64,000 nucleotides of DNA from Pomphorhynchus laevis (Eukaryota; Acanthocephala; Palaeacanthocephala; Echinorhynchida; Pomphorhynchidae): NCBI GenBank assembly GCA_012934845.2, contig WNNJ02003048.1:1-64000 (forward strand). The letters run 5' to 3'. Position numbers and translations under genes: made by a program. Below the pieces are notes generated by a model. That model did no database searches and had not been told where the DNA came from. It saw only the letters and a program-made list of their open reading frames with translations. Position 1 is the first letter of the stretch. Every line of letters begins with the position of its first letter. Of this stretch, positions 13,301-23,893 are shown one piece after another.

Positions 13301-13546
13301 ACATTCAACACTGATCGTACTGACGATGAACAGTTTTGTGATGAAAAAGCTTATCTAATCAAACAGATCAAAGAATTAAAGGAACAAGATATATCGACGA
13401 CGGTTCGTTCTGGTTCAAGCAACGATCCTGGCAGTGCTTTTGCTGGCGGTATTAGTGGAGATTACAATACTGAAGGTCCAGGTACAATGGCACCACCAGC
13501 ATCTAAAGAACCCACTACAGATCATGGCAGCAACAAAATGATTTGA
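7361..13546 (+). CDS. CAB39: Mo25/CAB39 scaffold protein, spliced gene
   Basis: Mo25 is a helical-repeat scaffold that binds the pseudokinase STRAD and switches on LKB1 and other STE20 kinases in the cytoplasm. Exons: 9106-9207, 9296-9579, 10220-10388, 12838-12963, 13021-13164 and 13217-13546, all with AG/GT borders and matching phases. Diagnostic strings along the protein are [53 protein letters not shown] and EKAYLIKQI, in family order. The start codon is inferred: ATGCCACGA at 7361-7369 is followed by a GTAAGT donor in the right phase, giving about 387 residues. The end is unusual. After the normal carboxy end it runs on for about 50 residues rich in Gly, Ser and Pro. Identity is secure; exon 1 is not. 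Confidence 0.9.
8022..8075. repeat. 21-bp near-perfect hairpin in Mo25 intron 1
   Basis: AAATTTTCAAACACAATTGTG at 8022-8042 pairs with its complement at 8055-8075, with one G-U wobble and a 12-nt loop. The size resembles a miRNA precursor stem or a short palindromic MITE. Nothing else supports either. Confidence 0.6.
8360..8790 (+). pseudogene. RTE-type LINE, 3' end fragment
   Basis: The translated fragment reads ETKMLR, then [31 protein letters not shown], and ends with [15 protein letters not shown]-like residues. This string is the hallmark carboxy end of RTE-clade RT proteins (VRNE.IR...GV.PI..K.RE.RLRWYGHV ... DALDRAKWR). One TGA interrupts it. The fragment is much less AT-rich than its surroundings, as expected for a transferred or recently inserted element. 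It is 5'-truncated and sits in Mo25 intron 1 in the sense direction. Confidence 0.8.
10637..10986. mobile_element. Non-autonomous MITE in Mo25 intron 3
   Basis: About 350 bp bounded by inverted repeats of roughly 29 bp: TTTAAATAGTTGATACT on the left and its complement AGTATCAACTATTTAAA on the right, with 2-3 mismatches. TTAA lies at each edge, as in piggyBac-type target sites. Subterminal inverted blocks also occur (GATATTTCGCT and AGCGAAATATC). No coding capacity. Confidence 0.65.
11548..12030. repeat. Dispersed repeat, copies 1 and 2
   Basis: A block of about 105 bp beginning CAGGCCATCAGGT.AACAT and ending GTTACAAAATCTGGTTTT occurs at about 11549-11655 and 11817-11922, in Mo25 intron 3. 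Both contain ACATTATTCTTGC.TTG. It is followed by a shared AATTAAAACTAACTCAT phrase. Non-coding; class unknown. Confidence 0.6.
12405..12525. repeat. Dispersed AT-rich repeat with ATTCAAGCAGCTTAATTTGG
   Basis: The phrase CATTCAAGCA.CTTAATTTGGAG, followed by a CGATAA.C block and AATTAATTATTTGTTCAA, occurs here, at about 16205-16300 and at about 16757-16860. The last copy abruptly ends a PLE RT fragment, so this repeat is mobile or is the edge of a composite insertion. Confidence 0.5.
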
Positions 13547-13549
13547 ATG

Positions 13550-14480
13550 ATATTTTATTGTTTTTATTTTCCTCTCTCGAATTTCTGCTGATGTTTTCAG
13601 AAATAAAAAGATCGTTAAATTTAAAATAAATGTTTTTCTGAATAATTTATTACACTATCTTTTATGTGTGTTAAAGATATGTGTAGTTAAAATCTACAAA
13701 TATTTAAAGCTTACCCAATTAAATTCAATAATTTATCAATAAAACAAATTCTGTAATCGATAGTTTGCGGAACACTTCAATTCAGTATTGAAGAATTGTT
13801 ATTAGTGGACATAGTATATAATAATATAATTTTTAAACTAAAAATAAATTAGTTTGAAACAAACTGATCCATAACATAATAATTTAATATAGTTTATGGT
13901 TTAAACAAATCAAATAATCATGTTCATCTTTTATTGTAAAGAATCGATGCGATTAATAAACAAAGGTAGGTTATAAAGTTGCATGGTTCACATTCTTCTA
14001 CAATTATATACTTCATTTGAAATCATAAATGATTTTGAATTAAAATGCTAAAATAAAGCTTTAACTAGTTGAATTTTCAAAGCAGAAAACAAGTCGAATG
14101 ATCCATAGCTAGCGTAAATAGAACAGAAACGGGAACTTGGATCAGCAGCAGATGATGATTCTCTGCGATTTACCTATTGCAATTCCATTTGTATAACGAT
14201 CCTTTTATTATCAACGTATAGTTCAATTATTTGAAATAATGAGTAATTAATTTTAAACTTAATTATATTATTTTAATAAAATATAATTATAATATAATAA
14301 TAATTAATAATTATTATAATTATTAATTATTAATAATTATTATATTATTATAATATAATAATATAATATAATAATTATAATTATAATATGGTTGGTCAAA
14401 ACCAAGTAGATATTAATTACATAGAGATTATTGATATATTAGCCTCTCACTACCAACTAATTACACATTTCGCGACATTT
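13550..14480. other. Mo25 3' flank and AT-rich spacer
   Basis: An AATAAA occurs shortly after the Mo25 stop (near 13602), usable as its polyadenylation signal. The rest is A/T-rich, including a dense AATTATTATAAT palindromic tract at about 14270-14390. No gene seen. Confidence 0.5.
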
Positions 14481-14489
14481 CATTTCAAG

Positions 14490-15215
14490 TTCAGCCAATG
14501 TGCGATGATTCCCGACGATTCTTAAGCGAATTGGTTGGTGCTACTTAAAGAATTAGCACAGCCATGTCAATTTTATAACCCGCATATAACAAATGAGCAA
14601 TATTCTATAGGAGAACGTCTTCGAGATTACGTAACTATAAAAACACCGCACGTCAAGGTACAAAATTCCATACTGCATCTGGACGATACTACATTTAAAA
14701 ACGCTATAATAATATGTCACGCCCGTGAATTAATACAACAGACTCAAAAGAATATATTCGACAAACACGCAACTCTTCCGGTCATATTTGATAGAAAAAC
14801 GATTTTTATGAAGCAGACGATGTACAGCCGTTCGAAAAGGGCCGAAGAGTACAACGCGTAAAAAGTACGAGTCGACTGTGAAGTGTTGAAAATGCAACCT
14901 TATTTATTCTAGACAGTCTAGGTGTCCGGAAAATAAATAGGTTTGTTCAGAATGCCTTCGAAGAAGTCATTTCTCATCATGTTGTTGGGGACGGAAATAT
15001 CAGTCGAATCGCAACGATAAAAGGGAAATTGAGCAGGAGTCTGAAGAAGAACTGCTGAAATGTCTAAACACAGTGGCTGGAAGAAACCAAGAATTATTGA
15101 CGGTTATGGTTGCCATTAATGGATTATGGACTGAAATGGAATTCAACATCGGTCGAATTACATTTTAGTCCATTCCACAAGAGCGGTTGAGTGTAATAGC
15201 GGCGAACATTATTGT
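14490..15215 (+). pseudogene. Decayed Mag-like Ty3/gypsy gag and protease relic
   Basis: A 108-codon frame (14535-14861) matches the gag of the intact element at 58.6 kb. It has LKELAQPCQF, then GERLRDYVTIKTPH, then SILHLDDTTFKNAI, parallel to RGLASKCSF, DDRLRDLVIAYTP and SLLRLDNPTLDDVI there. About 250 bp on, AINGLWTEMEF recalls the protease lead ING.QVEMEFDTGA, but the DTGA catalytic box is gone. Several stops and frame shifts separate the pieces. It is an old, dead member of the same lineage. Confidence 0.7.
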
Positions 15216-15459
15216 TTTGGTATATAATAGCCGTTCAGATTTTGGCATGCAATTTCCATATTGGTTCCATATTGCATAATCAATTATGTTCAATTATTTT
15301 AGATAATGATTATCTAAAATAATTTAAAATTTAAATTATATAACTTTAATTTTAATTATATTATTTTTAAGCTAAAAGATACAATTTCTAAACAATAAAT
15401 CCCGTAGAATACGTGAAGATAGCAAATTAATGTAAAATATTATTCTAAAACATGTTCTG

Positions 15460-15985
15460 TTGAGCATTTTAAAACATCAGGCTAACATTAACAGAGGAAT
15501 TGTTAATTGTCGACATTGCATTGACACAAATGCGCTACATCTTTGCATTTCAATATTGAACGGAATATATGAAATTTAAGATATATATTTCGAGATATTA
15601 AATAATATGTAACCGCGGCTGTAGCATTGATATAACAATTAATATTTTAAATGAATTTAAATTGAATATTTAAAATATTTAAATTTTATTTATAAAATTA
15701 ATAATATTAATATTTTGAATTTATTTTATAAAATAAATCGGAGAAGAAAATTATAGTTTAATATTATAATTATTATATCGACTTATTTCGGCAGCAACAG
15801 TTGTTGCCGAAATAAGAATTTTTCTAAATAAATATTGCCAGCGTATTGATAGCAAATTGAAATAAAATTCCAGGACATCAGGTGAACATTAAAGGCGAAA
15901 TCCAAGAAATGCTGATTTATTTTAAAAGCATTTGTTGATAATATTACATTGACACAAATGACGTTACAAATATTTTGAATTAATC
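15460..15985. repeat. Dispersed repeat, copies 3 and 4, with palindrome
   Basis: Two more copies of the CATCAGGTGAACATTAA ... CATTGACACAAATG.CGTTACA repeat of 11.5-11.9 kb, at about 15470-15550 and 15872-15975. Between them, 15782-15816 is a 16 of 17 bp hairpin with arms CTTATTTCGGCA.CAAC. Confidence 0.55.
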
Positions 15986-16382
15986 TATGGAAATAAATTT
16001 TTTATGGTTTTCTGTTTATATCGATTGTAGGTTTTGATAAATTTTTATTATTTTTATCACTAGCAAAATTGTTTAATTAACAATTTGTTATCAATTCTTA
16101 ATTAACAAAAACTAATTAATATTAATAAAATATTATTAATTTGTTAATTAATCAATTACTCTCCTCTTTAAATTACTAGTTGAAATTACTACTTTAATTT
16201 ACCAGTCTTCATTCAAGCAACTTAATTTGGAGGAAGAGCGATAACCAAATGGCTTTATTTTGTTAATTAATTATTTGTTCAACAAATAATTAATCATCAA
16301 ATAATAATTAATTATAATTAATCATATTATAATTAATTATAATATAATTATAATTAATCATAATTAATTATATTCATCAAAA

Positions 16383-16757
16383 TGGTATAAATATAGATTA
16401 AATAATAACAACGACAAAAATAAAATTTACAATACGTTATATAATAACATAAATGATTACTTTAGTAAGCTGATTAATAGTGAAAGCTCGAATATATCTA
16501 AGATAAAAATTTGGAAAGATTATATATTTGATAAAATTAAAAATAAAATGAAAATAACAAACAATTATAAAAGGAAAGATAAAATTAATAAAGATATGTA
16601 TAAAGAACTTACTAAATTAAAGGTAACTATATAATAACAACTATTGATAAAGCTAGTAATAACTTTGTCTTCATATGCAAAAAGCTTTATTATGATGAAA
16701 GAAATTAATAATGACTTAAATATAAACACAGCATATGAACGTAGTGAGTTAAGTTTA
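16383..16757 (+). pseudogene. PLE reverse transcriptase, 5' fragment (copy A)
   Basis: The frame reads INDYFSKLI, IWKDYIFDKIKNKMKITNNYK, DKINKDMYKELTKLK and TTIDKASNNFVF, nearly the same as the better copy at 22.1 kb. A frame shift follows TKLK. The DKASNN phrase is the start of the PLE-type RT core. The copy stops abruptly where the ATTCAAGCAGC repeat begins. Confidence 0.65.
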
Positions 16758-16975
16758 TCATTCAAGCAGCTTAATTTGGAGGATGATCGTTAACCTCCAA
16801 ATGCTTTATTTGATTGCTTTATTTTGTAAATTAATTATTTGTTCAACAAAAGCTAATTAATAAGGAAAGTTTTTTTAATGTGGCAAATGCACACAGACTG
16901 TGTGCTTACAAGCTTACAAAGCAAAACAGATTGAAAACAATAGTTACTCGTTTAGTAGCATCGATTGTAGTTGCT

Positions 16976-18820
16976 TTATGAAAAATTGGAATGAGGATGA
17001 AAATTGCAGGTGATCAGGTAGGGAATTCCAAAGTAGAGGAGCAGCGATATGTAGGGATCGACGGTCGAAGTTGGTTGAGTAAAGAAGTACGTGCAGCAGA
17101 AGAGAAGCACATAACTTAGTTGAGTAGAAAGAGAGCGAGATTCACTTAGAGTTGGTAGATAGAGATTAGAAGGCAAATTACAATGGAGAAGGCGATAGGT
17201 TAAACAAAACAGACGAAAATGAACGCGATGCTCAATACTTAGCCATCCAAGTTTTGATAAATAGGAAGATATATGATCGAATTTACCAAGTCGAAGAAGG
17301 ATGCGCCCATCAGTGTTAATGAGGCGCTGAAGAGGTTTAAAAGATGACTTTGAAGGGAAGATGAGAAGGCTAAGACAGTGGTCAATACACGAGAAGAGAA
17401 GGGTGGGGATAGTATATTTAAATGAACTAAAGTCTAGATAATTTCTGACGAGACAAATAACACGCGGAAGAATATTTAAAGATCTAGTTTTATCACGAAT
17501 GAAGAGATCGATATGCAGGTTATTGTTGAAGTGAACACCTAGAAATACTAGTTTATCTACATCAGGAATAATTGTGGCCTGAAGATACAGAGAAGGAGGA
17601 GATGCCGAAACGGAGGAGGGCAAAATCCATAACACTTTGGATTTGGTAGGATTTAGGGACATGCGTAAAGAAATTAAATGTTCTGATAGAGCACGAAGAC
17701 AATTATATACGGATATGAAAAGTTGGCTTAGGGAATGAGGAGACGAGTGAGAATAAAAATGTATATCATCAGCGTACTGCATAACTCTGAAGCAGAATTT
17801 ATTAGTTATACAAGATAAATCTCCAAGAAGAAGCGTAAATAGAATAGGGCCAAGTACAGAACCTTGAGGTACACCACAAGAGAAAAGATAGAGGAGAACA
17901 CATTGAATTAGAATGGACGAAAAATGATCGATCGGAGAGATACGAAGAGAACCAAACCAAGGTGGACGAAGAGAAGCCATAGTGATAGCGAAGACGAAAA
18001 AGATGGATTTTGTGATCGACAATGTCGAATGCAGATGAAAGATCGAGCGATATTACCACACTACAAAGTCCTTTGTCACGAGCGGAGAGCAGATCATAAA
18101 ATATTTTATGACATGCTAGTTAGGTTGAATGATTGGAATGGAAAGCAGATTGAAAAAAGATAGAGCTGCGATGAAGAGAGATACTTGTTTATCTGATCTA
18201 AGACAGGGTGTTCAAGAATTTTAGATAAGGTTGGTAGAAGTTTAATATTGGGCGATAAGATGACGGAAGAGAGGGGTCAAGAGAGGGATTTTTAAGTAGG
18301 GGGCGAACAATGGCCGTTTTCCAAAGTAAGGAAAGGTGTTAAGTCTGTTGACAACAATTTGAGAATTCGAGTAGGGATGGGATCGGCAGGAGAAGACTTA
18401 CAAGTTAACGAAATAAGAAGGCAAGATACCTCATCTTCAGATACCGCAAGTAGGTAAAAGAGCTCAGGGATACGAACAGACGAGATACAAGAAGTTTGTG
18501 GAAAGGTGATGATCGAATCGATTATAGAAACAGTTTTTGAAATTAGGTAATCGGAGAATTGAGAAGGATCAAGAGTGGAGCTGACAGAGGAACGAGAAAG
18601 TAGATAATTAAGAGTTTTCCATTTAGTTTGAGAGTCATTATCGGAAGCCAGTTTGTTTCGTTAAAAACTATGTGCCTTAGAACGCAGAAGTTGCCTATGC
18701 GAACGACGAAGAGCAAATAATTGGTTACGTTAAAGGATGAGTCGAGTTTTGAAGATAGTCTGAGATAACGATGATAAGTTCTGGAAGAACGACGCAGGAG
18801 GCGTTTTGAAGTCATACATT
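16976..18820 (-). pseudogene. LINE ORF2 reverse transcriptase part
   Basis: Contains ISLDLSSAFDIVDH (RT motif A), CGVPQGSVLGPILF (motif B region) and QYADDIHFYSHS (catalytic YADD), then NPTKSK and a VFLGVHF-like motif. The motif A frame and the GVPQGS frame differ, so there is a frame shift near 17.88 kb. Upstream, 18543-18815 carries the thumb-distal start of RT in a third frame. The order and motifs are those of CR1/L2/Jockey-type LINEs. Confidence 0.8.
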
Positions 18821-18941
18821 CAGAGTCGAACCATGTTGCAAGAATTTGACGAGATTGAACAAAAGTTTCAAGGGGAAGAATTTCATCGAGGATAGAGCAA
18901 AATACATTGTTAAAGAGGGTACATAAGTAATTAGTGGATTG

Positions 18942-19665
18942 CTAGATAGAATAAGGATACATTAAAGAAGAGCGGTTAATATGAGAGCGAAGAAGGGAAA
19001 AGTCGACGAATTTCCAAGAACGATACGAGATAATTTTTGCAGGAACATTTATTTTTAAAAAAGAATGAGAACATGTAACAAGGAAGTGGTCAGATAGAGC
19101 AGGATCAGATATGCACAATGAAGAAGACAAGGCAAGACGCGAAGGTAGGACAACAATATCGAGGGTACCGCCAAGAATATGGGTAGCAGAAGAATAATGA
19201 GGAGACATGATTTGAAAATCATGATCGTTAAATGTAGAAATCGTCTTTAGGGTATTGGAATCACGAGGACGGTCTAAGCGAACATTTATATCACCTAGTA
19301 CAACACAAGGTAAACCGGAGAGGAAGATGAAAGAAAGTAAGTTTGACAGTTCACAGAAAAAAAGAGTCAGAAGGATGACATGATCCAGGTCGATAGAATA
19401 AGTAGATATTGAGAAACAACGAGCCGGCTTTGACACGGAACCCAAGTAGTTCAAAAGTGAGAGGAACAAATGGCAACGATAATGATTGCAACGGAGACCA
19501 ATGGTGAGAGAAAACTATAAGACCACCGTGGTTAATTGATCGATTTGAACAAATAGGTCGTTGACGAGCCTTATCGACCACATAGATATTTAAAGAGCGA
19601 AGGCGTTTAAGAGAGTAATCATTCTGATCAACGTGCCAAGATTCGGTTAAACACAAAACATCCAA
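18942..19665 (-). pseudogene. LINE ORF2 APE-type endonuclease part
   Basis: VLCLTESWH (Mg-binding glutamate motif), LYRPGS, VLGDINVRLDR (catalytic D.N motif), HILGGTLDIVV and SDHFLV (terminal SDH) appear in the order of AP-endonuclease domains of LINEs, which nick target DNA for target-primed reverse transcription. A frame shift near 19.4 kb splits the domain. The key residues are still present. Confidence 0.8.
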
Positions 19666-19839
19666 AGATTTATGAAGGAAAAGATCATATACTGAATCAA
19701 CCTTGTTACTAAGAGAACGGATATTTAAAACGGCTAATTTCCAGGAAGACTTGGAGAGCAGCGGAGTACTGGTAAGCTCTCATTTACTGTGTGGGCTTCC
19801 CTACTTGATGAAACTATTATCTTATGCCCTCTATTAAAA

Positions 19840-20400
19840 TATCGGTTACTTGGGTCTGACTTTTTTCGTTCGGATAATTATTTCCTTAATCTCTTAAGTT
19901 CCTCTTGTTCAAGTTTCGACAAATCAGGGCACAAGTACACCTTATGAAAGAGATAAGAATTCTTAAGCTTAAACGAATATTTTAAAGATGATTTCACATG
20001 GCTGACGCTAGTTTTTACCTTAACCCACGGAGGAGAGTTAGTATGAAGTGCAGGGAGTCGATGAAAGTCTAGTTTTTGTCCGACCAAAGGACAACCAATT
20101 TCCTCAAAGAGATTTAATATAATTTGTTGGTCGCTTTCAGAATCGGGTAAATTACGAACTATCAGATGTGAGGCCCTAGCGCTTTCCCTATTAAGAGAGT
20201 TTGCTAATTTAGAATAAGATTTATCTACCTCTGGTGTGCGTTGAAAAGAACAAACAGCATGAGAAACTTGCTTATTGATGCAACGGTTGAGGGAGGAGTT
20301 GATAGACTCATTTACTATTCTATGTATACGCTCTTTGTCTGTTCAGCAACTATTTGAATCATTTGATATTAACTGGCTTTTAAGTTTAGTTACTTCAAAT
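19840..20400 (-). pseudogene. LINE ORF1 protein with RRM-like domain
   Basis: The minus strand reads NETRFEVTKLKSQL (coiled-coil like), then LIVRNLPDSESDQQII, IGCPLVGQKLDFHRLP, PPWVKVKT and YLCPDLSKLEQEELKRLR. This pattern is common in ORF1 proteins of CR1/L2/Jockey LINEs, which bind element RNA. Stops interrupt it. The first AUG is unclear, so the 5' end is approximate. Confidence 0.6.
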
Positions 20401-20589
20401 CGGGTTTCATTTATTGCTCAGCTGCACAAAATTCACAGAAGGAATTAATTAATATTAATTAATATTAATCAAATATATATATTTTTTGTTAATTATTTAT
20501 TCACAAATTTGTGATAATCTCTCTTTTATTGTTTATAATTTGTTATTATATAATTTGTAATAATTTTATTATATTCTCAATTTTATTAT

Positions 20590-21801
20590 ATATTATTATT
20601 AATTGATAATTAATAATACTACTTTTGTTGACATTAATAATGCTACTTTTGTTGACTTTGAGCGAGCATTTGACACAGTGAATCGTTCTTTGTTACTTGA
20701 TAAACTTTCCACCAGTGTCCGTTAGTGGTCGCTTTTTGTATCTTATTTATTCTGTGCTTCAGCCTAATCGCCTTAAAGTATCTGATGGTATCAACACCTC
20801 TGATTTCTTTTTTTGCTAATCGCGGTGTTTTACAGGGAGATCCACTCAGCCCTATATTATTTTCCTTTTTTGTTATGGATTTGCCTATGCATCTTCGTCA
20901 TGCATCGAATGAAGTCTCTTGTACCCTCTATGCCGACGATCTAGTAATATTAGCCAAAGATCTTTTATCCGCTCAAAGTGCGTTAGATGCTCTGTCATCC
21001 TATTGTTTATCAAATCAGTTGACGGTGAATGTAAATAAATCGAAAGCCCTTAAATTTCGGTTAGGTGGACCTTTGCGTCGATGTGACATGCTGAGAATAG
21101 GCAATGTAGATTTAGAATTCTGCAATAGTTACAATTATTTGGGAGTATTACTTTCGTCGAAATGGTCATTTACTGAACACCTACATCGTAAATCCTCGAA
21201 GTTAGTTGTAGCAACCTCTTATGCAAAAAACTTAGGTTCTTTATCTTTCTCAGGAGCCCTCCGGTATTTTCGAAGTATGTTGCTTCCCATAGTTTCATAT
21301 GCTTTGCCAGTTATCTGGTCGGATTTAAGTCCCTTCAATTTTCAGCAGTTGGACAGGTGTCAATGGAGATTCGTGAAGCGAATTGTTGGAGTCTCACCAA
21401 AATGTTCTTCATCGGTTATAGCGATACTATCATCGTTAGAACCTTGCTCTAAATACATCTGCTCAACATTTAATCTTGAACACACTGCATCATTTACTAC
21501 TAACCTGAACATGTTCTTTCGAAAGACGACGTCATTGGATTCTGAATTTTATCTTACTCCGGCATTCTTACAGACTAAATGGAGAGAACCCTGTGCGAGG
21601 AAAAGACCGCTGATCTGGAGAGCATCTGTCCATGGATATCACGATAAATTCTGCGCTATTAGAATTCCAGTACATGCACGGTGCTCTTTGTGCATTTGTG
21701 TTCTTTGCAAAAATGAATGCGCATCTAACCTGCATATCTTTACTTGCCCAATTTTGAAAAATATGTCACTATCCGATATTGACAGTAGGAGAAGATTTTG
21801 A
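20590..21801 (+). pseudogene. Second LINE family, RT and C-terminal zinc finger
   Basis: From 20635 the frame gives VDFERAFDTVNRSLLLDKL (motif A) up to a TAG. The long frame 20725-21801 has NRGVLQGDPLSPILF (motif B), CTLYADDLVIL (motif C), NVNKSKALKF, YNYLGVLL, a CQWRFVKRIVG thumb, and ends with a CSLC...C..C...NLHIF.C cysteine-histidine cluster. This resembles R1/I-group LINEs, whose RT is followed by a CCHC motif. The endonuclease half is missing. The 358-codon run without stops suggests a fairly recent loss of function. Confidence 0.75.
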
Positions 21802-21809
21802 AATACAAT

Positions 21810-22090
21810 TTATAAAATTGATAAACTTTTGGTGTATTTATTTTGTTTACCCAGTACCGAAAGGTAAAGAGGTATAATAAATTCTCTCATTATTATTAAT
21901 TGACAACGAATTGAGCCGAGGCTCTTTACAAGTTGCTTCACAAAATAAAAAGAATAAAAAGAATAAGAGTCGTTTTGTCCCTCCATCATCAGATAAACTA
22001 CTGAAAATCCCACCGTTGTCTTGAGAAGGAAGGGTCATCATCCAGTAGGGCGCAAAAACTTGAAGCAGTAGACGACATTATAATTTTATT
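21810..22090. other. LINE 3' flank, no gene seen
   Basis: Short AT-rich spacer between the LINE at 20.6 kb and the PLE fragment at 22.1 kb. Frames here on minus are open by chance. Confidence 0.4.
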
Positions 22091-22094
22091 ATTA

Positions 22095-22960
22095 CACTGT
22101 AATAAAAAAGAAAATGAAAATAACAAGCAATTATAAAAGGATATTAAAAAGAAAATGAAAATACCAAACAATTATAAAAGAACAGATAAAATTAATAAAG
22201 ATATGTATAAAGAACTTACTAAATTAAAGGATAACTATATAATAACAACTACCGATAAAGCTAGTAATAACTTTGTCTTCAAATGCAAAAAGCTTTATTA
22301 TGATATACTAATGAAAAAGGTTAATTCTAATGATTTAAATGTAAATCCAACATATGAACGTAGTGAGTTAAGTTTAGAAACAATTATTACAAGTCACTGT
22401 TCTATAATGGATAAAAAGGGTATAAAGGTTGAATTAGATAATAAAACTATACCTACATTATATTGGAATCCAAAATTACATAAAAATCCAATAAAACCTA
22501 GGTTCATATGTAGTGCGTTTAAATGTACATTAAAACCACTTTCTGTCTATATGAATAAAAAATTTAAATAATTAAAGCACCTTTCAAAAAATATTGTAGG
22601 GTAATCGAAATTAAAAGTTATTAAAACACAGAAGGAATAAATTATTTAAAAGTACGGACATCTATATTTAGACAAATAAAAGGTATTTAAATGAGAGGTA
22701 ATATTAGCCCAATTATAGCTGACTTAGTTTAAAACGTTATAAAATATGAATTTGTCCATAACTGTTTAAGAAATTAATCTAAATTATATAAAGATAAAAA
22801 TATACGACCCGAATATTGACTTAATAATTTATATGTAAAATCGGCAAAAGAAAAATATCGAAACATATTTTTGATTGAACATTCATGCATACCTTATAAT
22901 ATTAAATATAATAAATTAAATATTGACATTACAAGAATTACCATAAAATGTAACAGTTAA
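22095..22960 (+). pseudogene. PLE reverse transcriptase, 5' half (copy B)
   Basis: The 138-codon frame 22155-22571 reads TTDKASNNFVFKCKKLYYD, then TIPTLYWNPKLHKNPIKPRF and CSAFKCTLKPLSVYMNK. That is the amino-terminal RT core (DKA...K.HK.P...RF). After a stop, degraded pieces continue to 22960, ending with FLIEHSCIPYNIKYN, the start of the thumb block repeated at 27-29 kb. So copies A/B and the 27-29 kb thumb units belong to one element family. The K.P..RFI/K.LS phrase recalls the Chlamys/Naiad PLE branch, but no amino-terminal GIY-YIG is visible. Confidence 0.7.
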
Positions 22961-23165
22961 TATATCACGATTTAATATTATAATATTAAATCGAAAATAT
23001 TATATAATATAATATTATATAATATTGTATTAATATATCACGATTTAATATTATAATATTAAATCGACAATATTATATTATATTATATTGTATTAATATA
23101 TCACGATTTAATATTATATTATTAAATCGATAATATTATATTATATAATATTGTATTAATTTGTA
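22960..23165. repeat. Three tandem AT palindromes, about 65-70 bp unit
   Basis: ATATCACGATTTAATATTATAATATTAAATCG recurs at about 22968, 23035 and 23098 with AT-rich linkers. Each unit is itself palindromic (GATTTAATATT with AATATTAAATC). Confidence 0.7.
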
Positions 23166-23599
23166 TTAATTGTGTATCACTTCCACTTGCAAGTTCTAAA
23201 AAATATGCAAACTGAAAAAATTAAGGTTCGTAACTTTACTCTTCTAAATCGTGAAATGGAAGAGCTTCCTCCGATTAAAAAACTACTTAATCTGGTTAAC
23301 ATTACCCCCACAATTCCAATGCAAACAAACAGTATTTCAACGAATTTCTGAGAAAATTTATTAACACACAACCTAATAGAGTTATAATTAACTCTGCAAA
23401 AGTGATGAATAACTACTACAGGATATCCTTCGTATCCTCAGACTTAGCCACCTCTTTTGCTAAGTTCTTCAAAGAAAATTGTTCCCATAAAGGAACTCTA
23501 GTATCAAAGCCTATTATGTTGTCAGTAAAGATTACTAATATTATCCCCGACCTAGAAAAAGAAGATATCGCGGAGCTTTAAAAGCGTTATTCCATTCGA

Positions 23600-23893
23600 A
23601 ACATTAGATTTATTACAAACAAAGACGACCAAACTCTTCCTATTACATTCGCAAATATTGAAGAGGACAATGCCCATCTCCTGTCTAATGCAGCATTCAA
23701 TCCTTTTATGGGTTTCAGTCAAAACTTTACAATTGCAAGTACGGACAACCTTATATTTCCACATTACAACAAGTGTCACATATGGGGACACTGGAACTCC
23801 ACCTGTAGTAGGATGAAGAAATGCGGAGTATGTGGATCTAATGAATCCGCTCATGACACACAATGCAAACTAGTCCCAAAATTGCGGACTTGA
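23600..23893 (+). pseudogene. LINE ORF1/gag with CCHC zinc knuckles
   Basis: The frame has NKCHIWGHWNSTCSRMKKC and then CGVCGSNESAHDTQC, two adjacent C..C....H....C-type knuckles as in ORF1 proteins of I and Jockey LINEs. The first cysteine spacing is slightly altered. Preceding sequence reads IPFETLDLLQTKTTKLFLLH-like in another frame. Confidence 0.6.

Larger units (their letters stand above)
16877..20440 (-). mobile_element. CR1/Jockey-like LINE, nearly full length, decayed
   Basis: A minus-strand non-LTR retrotransposon of about 3.5 kb. In order from its 5' end it holds an ORF1 protein (20400-19840), an APE-type endonuclease (19665-18945) and an RT (18820-16976). The 3' end carries a hairpin (GCACAC with GTGTGC, 16889-16905) followed by GCATTTGCCACATTAAA. 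The same tail and a compensated hairpin close the LINE at 50.5 kb. Stops and frame shifts make it inactive. It is more GC-rich than the flanking AT-rich DNA. Confidence 0.8.

Noticed and set aside
17924-18163. Plus-strand frame with KRTKPRWTKRSHSDSEDEKDG
   Set aside because: It is the antisense of the LINE RT region; its charged composition is a shadow effect.
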